From positions 46,076,847 through 46,140,846 of the forward strand of contig OX359248.1 of assembly GCA_947179485.1 (NCBI GenBank): 64,000 nt of DNA, in the 5' to 3' direction. Position 1 is the first letter of the stretch, and the number at the start of each line of letters is the position of its first letter. Positions 37,901 through 52,969 of the stretch are shown here, in pieces. The notes below the pieces were generated by a model that saw nothing but the letters and a program-made list of their open reading frames with translations, was not told where the DNA came from and made no database searches. This DNA is from Allacma fusca (taxonomy: Eukaryota; Arthropoda; Collembola; Symphypleona; Sminthuridae). The translations under genes were made by a program, and so were the position numbers.

Positions 37901-39955
37901 GAATTCATGACTTTTTTCCTAATCCATAAGGACAGAGCATTGTACACAAATCCACTCTTTTAGACTCACTTGGCTGATAAGTCCCGATCTTCCTTGGAAG
38001 GCTTGGGTTCGTTGATGCAGCCCACGTTTTTTCCCCCTCTACATTCCTTCTTTTCTTTTTATCTCATTCCATGAGTGCCCCAACAAACTTTCACGCCCTC
38101 AAAGTCCCCGATGATTCAATTTACGGAACATGGAACTCTCAAGTCTAAAATCTAAAGTAGGATTCCACACATGGAACCCCTTTCTTCACGGGTACTTTTT
38201 GTTTTCACTTCTAATGTTCTTTTATTTATTTTGGAAAAATATTGATTTTATCCCGTTGAGCCCGCTATCCTTGACTTTATTGCTCCAAGGAACAGGCAGA
38301 GAGCCTCAATGTCATTTTCTTAGATCTTCAAACAAAAGTCCTTGATGGAATACGTGATGTGGGGTTGTCATTGGCAGGGAGGGAATTTCAGGGCATTTGT
38401 ACATTCCAGGAAAAATTCTTCCACGTCTTGTTGTCTCTTTGCTTCCTTTCAAGTGTGGTTACAAGTTAGATTGTTCTTAGTCTGTTTTAGTAGTAATTAA
38501 ATCATTGCGTTAGATTTATTTTCACGACGTCAGTGTGCAAGGGCTAATTTCCTGGAGCAGACATCTGTAATGATTACATTTAAATACAGTATCTCGGTGG
38601 ACATGGATTTAATAAGCCACGACAAGAAATTGACTACTCATTACCCTCACGAGTTGATTGACGCCCAAATAATTAGATTAGTTCCATCAATTACTGGAGT
38701 AAGGGATCAGTGAGTAGGAATCGGGAAAGAACATTTTCAGGAAATTAACAAATTATAATTCTCTCAATGAATTAAGGGCGGAGACTCCAATTTTTAATTT
38801 TTTATCACTTCCTTACAAAAACCGCATTTCAATTGAGCCTCGTCTCTGTTTCCACAAGCTCTAGCCTGTAAAGAAGGCCCACTTGCTAAATAATGCTGTT
38901 TATTTAATTGGTCATGTTTGCCCCAACTGGTATTTTCTTTTATTTCCAAATGTATCTACATATGCACAAGGTGTAACATTTGACCCCTCCTTCTCCATAC
39001 AAAACAATTGTGTAAAACATGTGATTCCGACATTTTGAAGGGAATTCTTTTCCACATTAAAAAACATATTTCATTGATCTAGGTCAATTATTGTAGTACT
39101 CACAGTGGCCATGCACGTGAAGCAACGTCCAAACTATTGATATGTCAGAAATTATAATTGTTCAGCCCCACATCGAAAATGCTCCCCTCATCTGTTTTGA
39201 GGCTTGTTTGGAGAATGGCTGAAGAAAAGAAAATTGGTTGAAAATTCGGGGAATCTCTCTGCTTGAATGTCCCTTATATGGGCTCAGGGATGGAAATGAT
39301 TTGTTACGCCTTTATACCTTGTTATACAGAGTTATCTACATCTTTGAAGGAGCCATTATTTGTAAGCTCAATATTTTTAGATGATAAATTGGCCATCAGG
39401 ACCGAGTTGTTCAACATGATCTAGTCAAACTTACCCGGGTTCCCTATTTACATGGAAAGAGTCCACAGTGCCTCGACAAGTCCCGAGGAAAAATCATCTA
39501 AAAGTGAAATATGGCCATAAAAAAATGAAAAATGTTCTATGGGGTAAATCGTGTGGTAATACAGGACTAAAAATCAACTTTTTGGAAGAAAAACGTCCTT
39601 GAATATTAATTTACTAGCGTATTATATACATACATACATACACTGTCGAGATATACACAAGAATAAAGCCTATATAGTATCTATCCTTCCCGAAAAATAT
39701 AAATTTAAAAAAGTGTTTACTCACTCCACTACCGCATCTTAAGGAAAATAAAATTAGGGCTACTGGATGCCTTTTGATGATGAAGCCGAGAGGCTGAGGG
39801 AGAGTATATCGCTGTAACGGAAAGGCTTTATAGAGAAAGTGATTTATGGTGAAATGTTGACATGACCCTTATTGGGATTCGGTGCTCTCAAGTGAAGCGG
39901 AACACAGGTCCAAGATGAATTCCTTTCATTCTGCATATTGGATGTGGATGACTTT

Positions 39956-39988
<33 letters not shown>

Positions 39989-42900
39989 CTGAGAAAGGAA
40001 AGGATTTAACAAGTAGAAAGTATTGATCGTGGGTTGGATAGAGGAAATATATAGTAGAGGCTGGAAAGGGAAGAAGATCCTCTCACGCACACTATATATA
40101 CTGTCCTCAATCAACAAAAAAAAACTAGCCTTTTCTCATCATGAAAAATTATAAATAAACATGGACCCGCCCTCAAGTATCTCACATTGAGTTTCTCCTC
40201 AACCTCGTCAGAAGATCTCTCCGCGGCAGGGGCATGTCTTCCAATGTTTTTTTTTTCATCCTCATCTCTCCGCCCTACCCTTTTAATTATATTCTCAATT
40301 TCTGACTGAAGGGTGGTTGAGAGAAAGAGCATTTCCCTATTTCCCCATTTTTTTTCTCTCTCTCTCGTTTTCTCCAGCCCAGTAATATTTTTATTTTCAA
40401 GTGGAAGTACTACTAGGATCGGCGAGACAAAGTATGGAAATTAATGGGCCCAACCGAGACTGGGAGCTCACTTACGAGAGCCCTGATGGCCGCTCCAGAC
40501 ATTGTATTTCCACTTTTTAGCAAATCAGAGGTTCGTAAATTGGTTTCCTATTGCCCCTTAATAGGGCAGTCTGCCGGAACTCGCTCTTTTCCAACAATGG
40601 TTTCCTCCCTCAATGTAAGCAGAAGCAATTGGTGCATTTTTAACGAAACCCATGAATATTGATGGTCTTCTTCACTCACAATCAGGGTGAGAATCATTGA
40701 GGATGAGGCGCCTAATGCAGCGTCTTCCACCCATTCCTTTTTTTCCTCACATCCTTCTTCATCAGGCCCGGGAGACGCAGTGCATTTCTTTCTCAAAGTT
40801 TTATCAAACCATCTCCGCTCAAATAACGCCGGATCTCTCTCTCTTTTCAATTAAATCCCCTTCCAGTTCTTTTTTAAGCTCCCTTTTAGCAAAGTGACTG
40901 GGATGGGGGAGAGCCTGGACCCAATTCTAAAATCTCTCCTGAACCAACTCTATTTTACAAATGTCTCAAATTCGCATTCCTCTTCCAATTCATTGCTTCA
41001 GTATAGCTATAGATAGTCTATGAATATATTCCAAGAGGAGAGGATTTCCTATGACATAGTATAGTTTCATACAAGATGCTTATACAATCAAAGCTAATGA
41101 AATCCAAGTGCACCTGAGGTACACAATTACTTTAACCATCTGCTAATTGTAAGCTCCGTTTTTACGCTTCATTGGAGGAATAGATACTCATCTTTGTCAG
41201 TTGAGTTCAGTAACTCACTGTAATTATGTCACTCCTATAACAGACTCCTTCCTGAGCTCCTGCATGAGATATACCCCCCAAAATTTACTTATTTCCAAGG
41301 GAGCGTCATTTGTCTTAGAGACTTCAATCAGGTGCTGGTTGTAGTCCAATTGGCGATTGTCCATGAAATGGTCCTGCAATCCTGTCAACCATTACTGACA
41401 ATGAAGGAACAAACCTCTTTTTTTTTCTCCTACTCATTGTAGCAATGCGGATGATTACAGAGGAGGCGGAGCCCCTGTAATGCTCCATATATAATTATAT
41501 TGTATCTATCTCCTCAAACCAAGATTCTTGGCTCCGGGTTTCCTGGTAAATTACACCACTAGAATATGTCAGTTCCGCCATAACTCTCACCCTCAAGTAG
41601 GACCCCGTTAAGGATAAAAATGCAAATATGGGCTCAATTTAACTCACCCTCTCACCAACTTCTTGAATAATTACGACTGCAATGCTTGCGATGAGTTGAG
41701 GCCATCGATCCGCATAAATTACATCGACAGTTGAAAGTTTTGTTGTTGAAATTCCCTCTTGTACTGGAACAACGACAGTCCGGGAAAATGACGCATTTCA
41801 GACTGCGATAAATCCTTTGGACCCATTCAGTTTTCCAGGACCTTTTGGGCGATTACTCCAACCCTCCTGCAGATTACTGTATTTTATTATGATGTAATTA
41901 TGTAAACCGATTTTCAAAAAAAGAATTCGGAATTTTTTGAAAAGTGTTTTAATGTTTTTTTTTAGAATGAGCGATTTGCTGAAAGTGTTGATTTGAAATT
42001 ATCTGTAAATAGCTTGAGGGTATATGGGTACTAAGAATTAAGAACACCTTAATGTTGCACATGCATGTTGATGACAAATTGGATAGAAAAAACTTTGGTT
42101 GCCACACTGCGGACATTTTGGGGGATCCCATGGGAAATGGGAGATAGGAGTGGGAAGGAAACTGGGCCAAGGTGCTCTTCCAGGAATCTCCGCAATTAAT
42201 CACGTACGACACTAGAGCCAATTTTTTCTGGCACTTCGGGGCTTGATTGAGTCGAGGATTTATTTAGTGAATTTACTATGGCAGGACGTAGGGGTGGCTG
42301 TACATCCCATCGGCAAAATTTAGTGATGGGGCCTTCCCGGTCGGGACCAGAGCCAGAACCACCTGGCTCATGTAATTATTATGGGGTGCCCGGGAAGTGC
42401 AAAATTTACAAAGATCATCAATAGATAGATAAATGTACGAAATCCAGGGAGATACTTTGGTCCGGGGTTCTCCATAGACGAGGAATGTCTTATTGATCTC
42501 ATATATAGTAATTACTACAATTGATGGAACAGTCTATTTTTGTCCTTAGAAAAAAAAAATCTGGGATGGATAACTGTTAAGTTTGATCCGGAGCCCAACG
42601 GTCATAGTCTCTGAACTGGCCATGAATGAAATAGGAGGAGAAAGTAAGGTTCGGACCGGAAGAGTGTCATCACTTGATGAGGTAAATCACGTACGGTGGA
42701 TGGGCGTCTGCATGGAGGAGCGCACAGCAAATTTCTCCTAATTTGATTTCTCGGAGTAATTTCACTGCGGATCTCCCCGCTCACAGTGGATTTGTTTTCA
42801 TTTCTCAGGGACACGTTCGCTCGGAAGATCCCCGGCTTGACTTTCCCTGACTGTAAGTACTGTTAATAGGGGAAGGGAGTACAAAGCATAAGTGGGAAAT

Positions 42901-45900
42901 AAAAGTGTGGGTTCCGGGGTCTTTCGGGGAGGAAGAAGAGTATAAGTGATGGAGGAGAGAAATTTGAAGGGAACTTGCCGCCCCTGATCATCTATTACAC
43001 CATGGGGGGTCCTAAAGTCATTTGTGCGGCCGTTAAAATTTTTATGGACCTACACGTGTTCCGGTTTCCCTCCGCCACGAACCCATAATCTTTCCAATCT
43101 TCATTTTCCCCAGTACGTTGGATCTCCCTTCTATAAGAACTCATTCTCGTAATGTGTAATTCATCACTGTATCAATCATTCACATACTTTTTCTACACCC
43201 TGTAATTAATTTATGCAATTATTATTATTATTATGATAATGCGGTAAAAGAGTGTGGGTCAGAGCCAGAGTCTAATTTTTCACAGCTCCAAATTCCATAG
43301 TCTATTTCCCTATTTCCCCCCCCCCCATAAATATACCGGATTTCTTTTTTGCTCCTCATAATTTTCAATCAGTATGCATAATTACTTTACGAATCAAGCT
43401 GTCCAACTCCTGACTCATTTATTTCCATAATTTGGGGTCTTCGCCTACTCCGAAGTCCACTTAACAGGATATTGCATTAAGAGAAAGTCCAATTAATTTA
43501 TGATCCCACGGGGACTGGAGTCCCGCATTTACCAAGATGGCCACATCAATTTCTCTAATAATAAAATAATTATTACTAAATCCTTCCTTCGTAGGTCTTC
43601 CCTGTTCTTAAGTACAGTAATTCGGGGGACGGTAACTTATTGTTTCTTTCGGAGGGGGGAAGGAGTTCATTCAAACTATAAATAATTATTGGAGATTGAT
43701 CTTTATCTCAAACATAAACTTTTTCTGTCTTTCGGGAACTACATATAGGGGAATGCTGTAGTGTCCATCGTAAAAGGATTTATTCATTTTGGGATTGGAT
43801 GGGGAAATATTTTTACCCGACGAGATGTTCCTATTGTCTGTATTTATTTGCGGAGGATTGGCTGCATAGCAAATACAGTCATTTGTAATACAGTCGTAAT
43901 ATTTGTGATTGGGCTGAGAAAGAGTATGTCCCGAATGGGGTCACATTTTGTTCCATTGAGGGGCGCTTTTATAGGGAGAAACTACCATGTCTTTGCTGTG
44001 AGAGTTGCCTGTTCGAGTAAAGGCGCCAGCATTCCTTAAGCAATTAATCCTCCATTCTTTTCATTCAGTTTTTTGTGGGAATTCCGAGAACACAATGGAG
44101 TTTCCTGCCCATAAGCTCCTCACAAAGTTTACACATATTGGGCTTTATGTCCATAACCACCGGAGCTCCGAGCTCAGACTAAGTTAATAAATTCTCTCAC
44201 CATTGTAGCCAGATAAAGGAAAAAGCTTATGATAATTTTGACCTACTGTTACAGCCGTATGAAGGGTTGCATTTTGCTCCAGTGGTATTTATTTAAAATA
44301 AGACGAATGAAATGTCCAGATACAAAGATGTATGCATGTAACTCTGCTTGTTAAAATCCTACCATTATCTGATACCTAAACGACTCCCACTATACATATG
44401 TACGTAAACTAAAAAACGCCCCTATTAGTAGTAACTTAAAAACCTTGTAACTTCAAATGCCTCCCATCCATAACCTAGAAATCCCTAGAGATCCCCAGTT
44501 CCCCAACCCTTATTAATACCCGAATTCGCCCTTACCCCTAATGTAGAAATACCAGGGAAGTCCCCCATTTCCTCACGCGTGGGGGTCCCCTATCCCTAAC
44601 CTAAAAAGGCCTCAATTTGAGACAGGAAAAAATATGTGGGACACACACACATGGAAACACGCACCTGCACATTATTACATTGAAGATGGAAACGCCAGCT
44701 TTGCACGTACAATTGCAGCTATTATTGGCTTGAGCTACAGCTTAAAGGGCTGAAAGGGAGTGTAAAATAGGTTTGCTGCATTGACACAAATTGGTATATT
44801 TTTCCTGCGTCAAAATACTTGCCAATCCCAAATATTAGAAGTACAAATAATGACGATTTGTAAGCTTGTACAGAATGAATGCTTTAGTTTATGACTACGA
44901 CGTAATCTTTTGTTCGTCATGCTTGTTGTCCTCACCTTGTCCTTTTGGACTAGTGTGAGTTCCAACTCCGGGTGTGTACTCTGGAACGAGGGAAAGGATT
45001 TTGCCCAGTAGATTCCAATATGGAAAGAGAAGGAAATTTCTCGGAACATTAAAGTCCTCCAAATTGTGTAGACAGGCTCAACACAAAGGTAGCTGAAAAT
45101 CAGTGAGCCTTACAGAAGTATTTTCCGCTGGCAGAGGTGGTACATTTCCCAAAATAACTTTTCCAGAAAACAATTCCAAATAATACGCGGAGAATGTAAG
45201 AATAAAATGAGCTCACTCAATTAATCTTTACAACTTGGGATTGAAAGAGACTTGACAATTATTGAGGATTTTGATCATGGCAATACCAATGGATTTTCTG
45301 CAGATACCTAGAACTACTGTATGTAATTTCCTTTCCAATTTTAAATTACAATGTCAGTCTTGACTGGGATATTATTTCTAAAATGGCTTGGCGCAGCAGC
45401 TCAGGAGTAATCATTTCCGTTGCTGAGCAGCAACAGATGATGTTGATTTAAATGGGAAAAATTCTGATAGATCTTACAGGATGAAGTTTTTCGACTGTTT
45501 TTCACAATGCCCCTGATTTCCTACCCACATGCCTCCTAAAGATGTGGGAGTATCTACATGTAGGTACTAATTTACTAAATTTGAAACCCGGGTAATTTAA
45601 GATACTAACGGATACTTCGGACCTAGTCGGGTTTGCTGAAAATATTTAATTCTGAGGAGATCATTATCCACAATTCCTGCCTTGTGAACGTGGATACCTG
45701 TAATTAACATAAATCAAATCTCTACAGCCTCTTGGCATGGACTCTAGTTTTCACTTAAGCTTCAGCTCGACACTTGTTTTACTTAAATCGAAATCTCAAG
45801 TGAAAACTTAAATTTGAAGGTAGAATGTTTTCCAAACCTAAGCTTTTAGTTACGGCTTAAACTGTAGTTCCAGTTGAAGTGTCGATTTGAAAAGTATCTG

Positions 45901-48900
45901 TAGATAACAGTTTGACAACTTTTCTTAAACTGTAAATGCCATTAGAAAGATTATGGTTGTGTACAACCAAATGGTCTCAACACGTCTTATTCATTCCAAC
46001 AACCAAATGATTCTTTTCGTGTTCTTTTGCAAACATCAACTTCCATTATTTGCCTCAGGTACAAATTTGTGGTTGTCAATCCGCTATTGTCTAGTGCTAT
46101 TCAATCACCAGAGCCTTGCAAAAGACTTGGTCGGCATTGTCAATATACAAAATATAGAATATGTAATACATTCCGCATTAAAGTCAAAATATAAAATTTA
46201 GTGTAAAATACGTTCAAAAAATTTTAATATCAAATAAGGAACACTCCATAGAAAAGTCAAAATACGAAGTAATAAGTGAAACAAATTTAAATACCGAGGA
46301 GTTTGTTATTAAAAAGCAAGTACAATACATGCTGATTGTGAGCAATCCAAAAAACTTTGATACAAATCTAAAATACAGTATTTTAAATAGAAAATGCTTT
46401 TGATGAAAAAACTTATTACGAATTTTCTTCCTATTTTCTAAAGACGTTTGTTGCCCTTGACTCCATTCTTTTAACATTCGTCTACAAACTCAGTCAGTCT
46501 CCTAAAAGATTTCCAGAAGGAACAAACTTGAAATTTTAATTGAAAATCTAAATAGCAAATGAGATTTATCATTGGGTTAATTATAGGCATCTAATTATAT
46601 CCTCAGATCTCATTCAAACAACAAAAGTATTAACTACATATAACATTGGATGACAGTTCGATATTAACAGATGGGCTCGGTTAAAAATCCCATGTTAAAT
46701 CTCGTTTAATATATTGTGCTTTGGTATTTTTTACAAATTTCAATTTTGTACAAATTTTTTGTAGAAGCTAAAATGAGCTTAGCGGAATCTTTCAAATGTA
46801 AAGAAATAGAAAGAAGAATAAAATCCGAAATTGTATATGAAAATAGAAATTGCTTTTCCACAATGCTGGAATTACGCTGTTACTCAGGTGTAATCACCTA
46901 AAGTTCAAAAAGAAATTGCCTTTCACGGTTATCCCTGTATATGTATAATCCTTGTTGCGTGGTCTGCATTCAAATTGCACTATTATTACGATTCTTAAAT
47001 ATGATCTATGGGGTAGGTATTACACAAGAAACTGGAACAACTGTAAATGAAATGATAGTGCTGGGTTGTTGGGGCTCTGGCCATATATCGACCAGGAATG
47101 GTCTCATACATATTTACGTATTGCATAATATCTGGAGAAGACAGGATACGTACATATGCACATACATACATGGAATAACTAACGATGGCTCGGGAAGAAA
47201 TAAAAGCAGGAAAAACTACATAAATATTTTCATGCATGGCCAAACTTCAATATCCTCAGCCACCAAACGTTTTGAGGATTCATACTGCGGGCTATTTTTT
47301 TTATTGAAGTTGTTTTCCCTAACAATTGTTTGCTTTGGCTATTATGATGTCAATCCAGCATGAAAGTAACATCAGAGATGATAATGTCAAACAGTTGTCT
47401 TCTGCATTCGTTTTTGAATCCAAACGGAGCAAGATTCCGGTTCCTTCCTCTTTACGTCATTTTGGAAGGTAAATTCGAGGTCTTGACAACGCCCTGAACG
47501 CAAGAACAACTTCCAAATCCTCCTCTTTCTCTGAACGATTCCTGGGTCTCCAATATTTGCAAAAGTATGTATTTCCTTCTCGTCATATTCTTCATTCATG
47601 CGTAAATGTATCACGCGTAGAAACCCACCCAATATTTTCCTCCAAGGAGGCATAAGGAATATTCAATGGGATCCTTTTGAGAGAATATTTGTGTAAGGTT
47701 GCTCAATATTTACCTCACAAAGAGTTTTTACATAAATAAATTCAGAAAGTTTTCAGCGAAGTATCATAATTCTCTTTTAAAAGTATCAAGTTTTAATGTA
47801 AACATTGAAGCAAGTACTTTCTAACGTTGAATTTGAATACTTTTTTGCATTGTACATTTGAAGCATGTCCGTAATATGTACGCCAAAAATTGCCCACCTT
47901 CCCCTATTTTAAAGATACCTTTCTTGAGGATTTTTCAAAACAACATAGATTGACCTAGATCAAGAAGCAAGGACAAGCGGTCAGCTGGGGGAAGCAAAGT
48001 CGGGATTTTAATCTGAAAACGATTATTCTAATAATTCATCTCCTATTAAAAATAAACTTTGACTCAAGTTTGTATTTTATAAATTTGTGGACTTCTTTTC
48101 ATCTCAAACAGATCACTATAGATCAATCTGGAACAGTGGGGTAAGTTTCTGTCTTGGCCTGTCTCGGACTAGCAGATATGTATGAAAGCCTAGTCTAGGC
48201 TCTGTTTGAACTAAATTTAAAAGCCCACAAAATTTGCTTCAAACTACAGTCACCCTTTACAACTTTTAATTTTATTTCGGAATAGAAAAAATGTCAAGTT
48301 TACCGAAAAAAATCTCAACTTTGCTTCATTCATTGCTTCATTTCACCGTGACCTTGTTAGCTGACCTAGCTGAGGCCGATTATTTTTATTCCTTTGACAA
48401 ATTGGTCAAAAGGATCTCTCCAGAAAAAACAGAAGTTTCTGCCACGCCTGCGTACTAACAACACGAATTTTTTGTTACAACCAGTAATCTACACTGTACA
48501 TCAGCACAATCGGGTATGTACATACATATATGTATGTGGAGGAGGTGGTTCCTATAATTCTCATGCAAAAATATTATGAATGACCTCAGAAATTTAATTA
48601 CTAAACCCAAGCTGAAAGAATCTAAGGTTACATCTCAAGTTTTCAAAACTAGTAAGGTCGTGCTGGTTACATTCATCTGAGAAACGCCCTGAGCAGTAAA
48701 AGCATGCCGACATGATTTTGAAAACAGATTTGACACCGACATGATTTGATTACAACAAATATATAAGTATACCCAAAATACCAAAAATCCCTAGAGTTAT
48801 GCTTACATTTGAAAATTCCCAAAATCCTAGAGCTATGATGCCTTTGCATTTTCATTTGTGCAGCTCTCCGCTACTCTAACTGAATTATAACTTTGCCTGA

Positions 48901-51900
48901 GGTTGTGTATGAGAATTAAAACTAGAGAATGCTTCACGGGGTCCTTTCCCTGTAGAAAATATATTTAAAAGGAATAAAAGCTTTTGCCAATGTACATCTC
49001 CATTAGTCGTAGCGTGATATTTCTAGATCTATCATGACAGGAAATACATGCCACATCCTAATCTCCTTTTTCTTCTTAACTTCAAACATAAACTTGGAAG
49101 GATAACACCACCACCCGCACGCCCAAATGTGTGATCCAAAATATTGCACCAGTCTGAAGTAACCCATTGTTTTCCCTTCAGCGTGTTTACAACCACTTTT
49201 CCGAGTTCCCAAGAGTTCAAAATGCCCAACTCACTTTATTTCCACACTTTTTGCACGATCGCAAATCCAGATAATGAAGTTATTGTTCCCAAATTACTTT
49301 ATCTCATTTAATAGCCTTGCTAACCACGAGAGTAGAACAGTTTGTCGCTTGTCATGTTCACTCTGTAACAAGTCAAATGGTCTTTGTTGGGTTGGAACAG
49401 TCTGCGGGAAGTGCAGCTTTAAAAAACTTTTAAATCCACATGGCTATTGAAATCTCGCAAGGAAAAATAAGGAGCACCTGAAATCTGCAATATCGTAATG
49501 TAAGGAAGGTCATACTGTACGTAGCAAATCACTACATATTCATTTAACTATTGGCAAGAGCATAAGCATACTGAGATTTTAAAGATCGATATTCATTATT
49601 TTCCCACCAGAAACAATGCCTTGATTTTTCCCAATCCTTATTATCAATCATCATATCATAATTCGTCTTTCTCATATCATTTGAGCTCAAATGATCGAAT
49701 ATTAAGTGAACAACTTTCTTATGAATATAAGCTTAAGTAAAGTAAAACAAAAACTATAATATTCCTAGCTTTACGTCCGAGTGAAATAAATCTAGGTTTG
49801 AGACTCCTATATTGACGGAAGAAAGTTTCTAATTCAAGTATTTTCTTCCTTTAAACCACTGACAATGAATTGAAGGGAAGTTGTTCTTGAAAGTTGAAGG
49901 GCAAGTTGGATTTGATTTACCAGTCCTGACCCTAGCAACTCTAGTCGACGACAGAGTAGTAAAATGGTTGTGAAAGAATGCTGGCTCAGAGTGTAATTTC
50001 GTTTGGAATGAAGAATGGAAAACATTTGAATGGGAAATTCATGCTTATAGGACAAGATGCAGGGACATAAGAAGGAGAAAAGGTTTTTGCGATGAGGTGG
50101 CATATGGAAGTCTGGCAAATAAATGTTTGCGACTTTGACGTGGTTAACAAGTTCGGAGTTACTCTGAGCCGCGACGTTTGTGTTTGTGTGAGTGTGTCTG
50201 TGTGTGTGTGAGTGAGTGTATGTAGTTTTTAGATGCAAGATATCCCATTAAATTCAATGGGCCATGTAAGTTGGAACAATAATTTTTGCAACATTTCTCC
50301 GGTAACGTCAGAGCTCCTTCGTTACCCGACTGCACCAATGGAACAACAAATCATTCTTATTTCTCGCCACACGTTCTGCACATGCAGTGAACCCTTGCCA
50401 ACGTTACTTCACTCCAAGTTTATTACAGAAACCAGTTGGAAATAAGTAAGTGAAGCCCACATTAGAGAAATAAAAGAGCGGAGTGGAGAAATGCGACAGG
50501 AATCGATCCCCTCTATATCCCTACCATGGCTAACCACAACTGGCAAAACGTACACTTTCACCATTCCGTCCCATCATCGCTCCCAACCTCTCATCATTTC
50601 TCCCTTAACACTCACAAATTTTACACTTTTCCCTCACAATTCCCCGTCTCTTAATCTCTCAACTGCCTAGACATTGAAGTCATTGCCAGCACTTTTGTGA
50701 TTGCGCTCCTTGAGGAACTACCCCAAAATCACACACGTCTCAATTCCAAAGGAGCATCTTCACCCACGAACTATTTTTATTCCCCAAAATTCATCCAAGT
50801 AATGTCCTTGCATAAGATCCAGTCCTTTTCCTTTCCACACGTTTTCTTTGTGGATTTTGGAGATTCGTTCCACGCTTGGAGTCTATACAGCGTCTACGTT
50901 GGTCAGGTGTGGCTGGGTTTCCTGTAAATATTTTAAGAAACATAATTATTACGTCAACAGAGCAACCGCATAATACAATAGTACTTCATACTAGCAGTCT
51001 GTATGTTTACACTAGTCTTCAGCATCCACTAAAATCCCCCTGGTTTCCGCCAACATTGCGTAAACTATTAGCATGGGAAATGGTGCGTGAATATTTTACG
51101 ACTGGAAAATAAAATAAATAGGCTAAATTGACATGATCGAATAGATTTCAATAAAAATAGAAATAAAGTAAATAAGCATGATGGTAACTATGTATTTGAA
51201 AAATTCAAACTTTACATCACAATGATGGTTCATATTGCTGGGTGGTTCCATAATATTATTGGTTGAGCACACATTTTATCTCAGGAGGGTCCATAAAGTT
51301 CTAATTAATTCCCATGAAATTTGCTACGAGAAAGTTTTCTTGAAATATTTTTAAGAAAGCTAGACCATTCATGGTAAAGTTAGAAATTCTTCCTGCTCAA
51401 ATTTAGTGATAGTCTGCACACACACACAAAAAGAATGTAAGTAGTTTAAAATGTAGCTGAGCTTTACGGAATGTGATGTGGAGAGAGGGAAATTTGACAC
51501 GGGATCCTGAATTTCGGTGCTGTAGTTTTATTGAAGCCTTCAAGTGAATGATGTATTGTAATAGGAGATGTTGTGTATTACGTTTTCCAAAGGGCTTTCT
51601 ACTGTTAAACCTTTGGGATCTGAAACCTCTCAATATCAACTATTAGAGATTTCCGCCTCAAGGATGCTGATTTCTAGAGGGGGAAATTTTCAATAGCCCT
51701 TAAGAACATTGCTTGAAGCCGTACAAATGTGAGCTAATAAAGGAAGGCAGATCCATACGGGAGTAATTGGGGGAAAGGATATTGTACATGGTCGTCATTG
51801 GATTTGAACCTGGTAAATCAGTAAATCTAACAAGTCCAACTTCCCCGCTACTTCTCATCCAGTTTACTGACTCCGTAAAGACTTCTGGAAACCCTTTTAC

Positions 51901-52630
51901 GCATATTATCGTTCCATTCAATTCTCAAGTACTGGCGTCTGGTACGGACGTAAAAATGACGTAAAAGGGAATAACGTAAACTCCGCTTTTCTGATGCATA
52001 CGACAACAGACTGCATTCTTTTATTTTATTCTTCTTCATTTCCTCTTCCACAATAATTCTAAAGGGAGCAATTCTAATTGTAAAAATGGTTTTATTCATG
52101 TTTATGACCACTCAGTGGTTATAAATCTTAGAGCATTTTCCGTCATAGAATTACGTACATCATAAACACGCGCTCCTATACTCACTTCATACTCCAATGA
52201 TTTATCAAAGTTCCCTGAAAAATGTCCTGTCAAAATGACATGTTTGAATAGCTAGACCTAAATTCTATGAAAGGAGTGGGACATCGATTGTAGGATCCAT
52301 TCAAAATTCCTGACGCTTGGCCCCTTCTCATTGGCAACATGGACAAAGCATTACTTTCGTAAGGAGTTCGGCTCCGTGTCCTGCCGTTAAAACAAAATTG
52401 TCATGTAAGAATTTCTCTTGGGACCCCCATTTACTTTTTTCGTCGTGAAAAATCTCCACAATAGTCATTTAACTCACAAACTAATAGTTTCCAACTTATT
52501 AACGCTATTCCGTAGGCAAATATTATTGTCTTAATAATTAAGAGAATAATTTATTTTTCTCTGTATTTTTAATCATCAAAGGGAGAGGAGAAACATTGAG
52601 GTATAAAAATAATTTGATCCAGAGACGGGA
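34960..52630. other. Long stretch without a recognised gene
   Basis: It contains a GT array at 39962-39988, an imperfect GT array at 50177-50220, short TTA/ATT arrays near 36841 and 43218, a poly-C run near 43317, and TACATA palindromes near 39630, 47165 and 48519. A segment at 45726-45907 is made of recurring CTTAAA/CGACACTT words in both orientations. A possible 40-nt minus-strand exon at 37499-37538 is discussed as a finding. No protein-coding gene is supported. Confidence 0.4.
39962..39988 (+). repeat. (GT)n microsatellite
   Basis: About 13 uninterrupted GT units. Confidence 0.95.
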
Positions 52631-52636
52631 AAAAAA

Positions 52637-52965
52637 GATGCCCAAAAGTATACATTTGACGTAGAAATGTGAAGATCCCTAAAAATATATTTGATGCACA
52701 AATGGGAAGTGGCAAAATGACATTTGATGCACAAATGCGAAATTGAGATGCCCCAAAATACGTGTGATGCACAAATGAGAAGTGTAAAAAATGACATTTG
52801 ATGCACAAATACGAAATTGAGATGTCCCAAAATACATGTGATGCACAAATGGGAAGTGTAAAAAAATGACATTTGATGCACAAATGCGAAAATGAGATGC
52901 CCAAAAATACATGTGATGCACAAATGGGAAAAGGATGTCCAAACGCGCATTTGATGCACACATTG
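52637..52965. repeat. ~74-bp minisatellite built from 34- and 40-bp half-units
   Basis: GATGCACAAAT recurs at 52693, 52726, 52766, 52800, 52840 and 52875, and again near 52915; a final GATGCACACAT stands at 52953. Spacings alternate between 33-35 and about 39-40 bp. The two half-units differ in their spacers (GAAGTGTAAAAAATGACATTT versus GAAATTGAGATGCCCCAAAA type). Degenerate copies precede it from 52637. Confidence 0.93.
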
Positions 52966-52969
52966 AGAA

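Noticed and set aside
40548-40850. 100-codon minus-strand frame with charged, protein-like text
   Set aside because: It begins at a non-ATG codon after an AG-rich tract and matches no family I know. One GTGAGT inside it could be a donor, but there is no partner exon.
44440-44610. CCTAACC/CCCTA-rich words suggesting interstitial telomeric repeat
   Set aside because: The words are irregular and do not form a TTAGG or TTAGGG tandem array.
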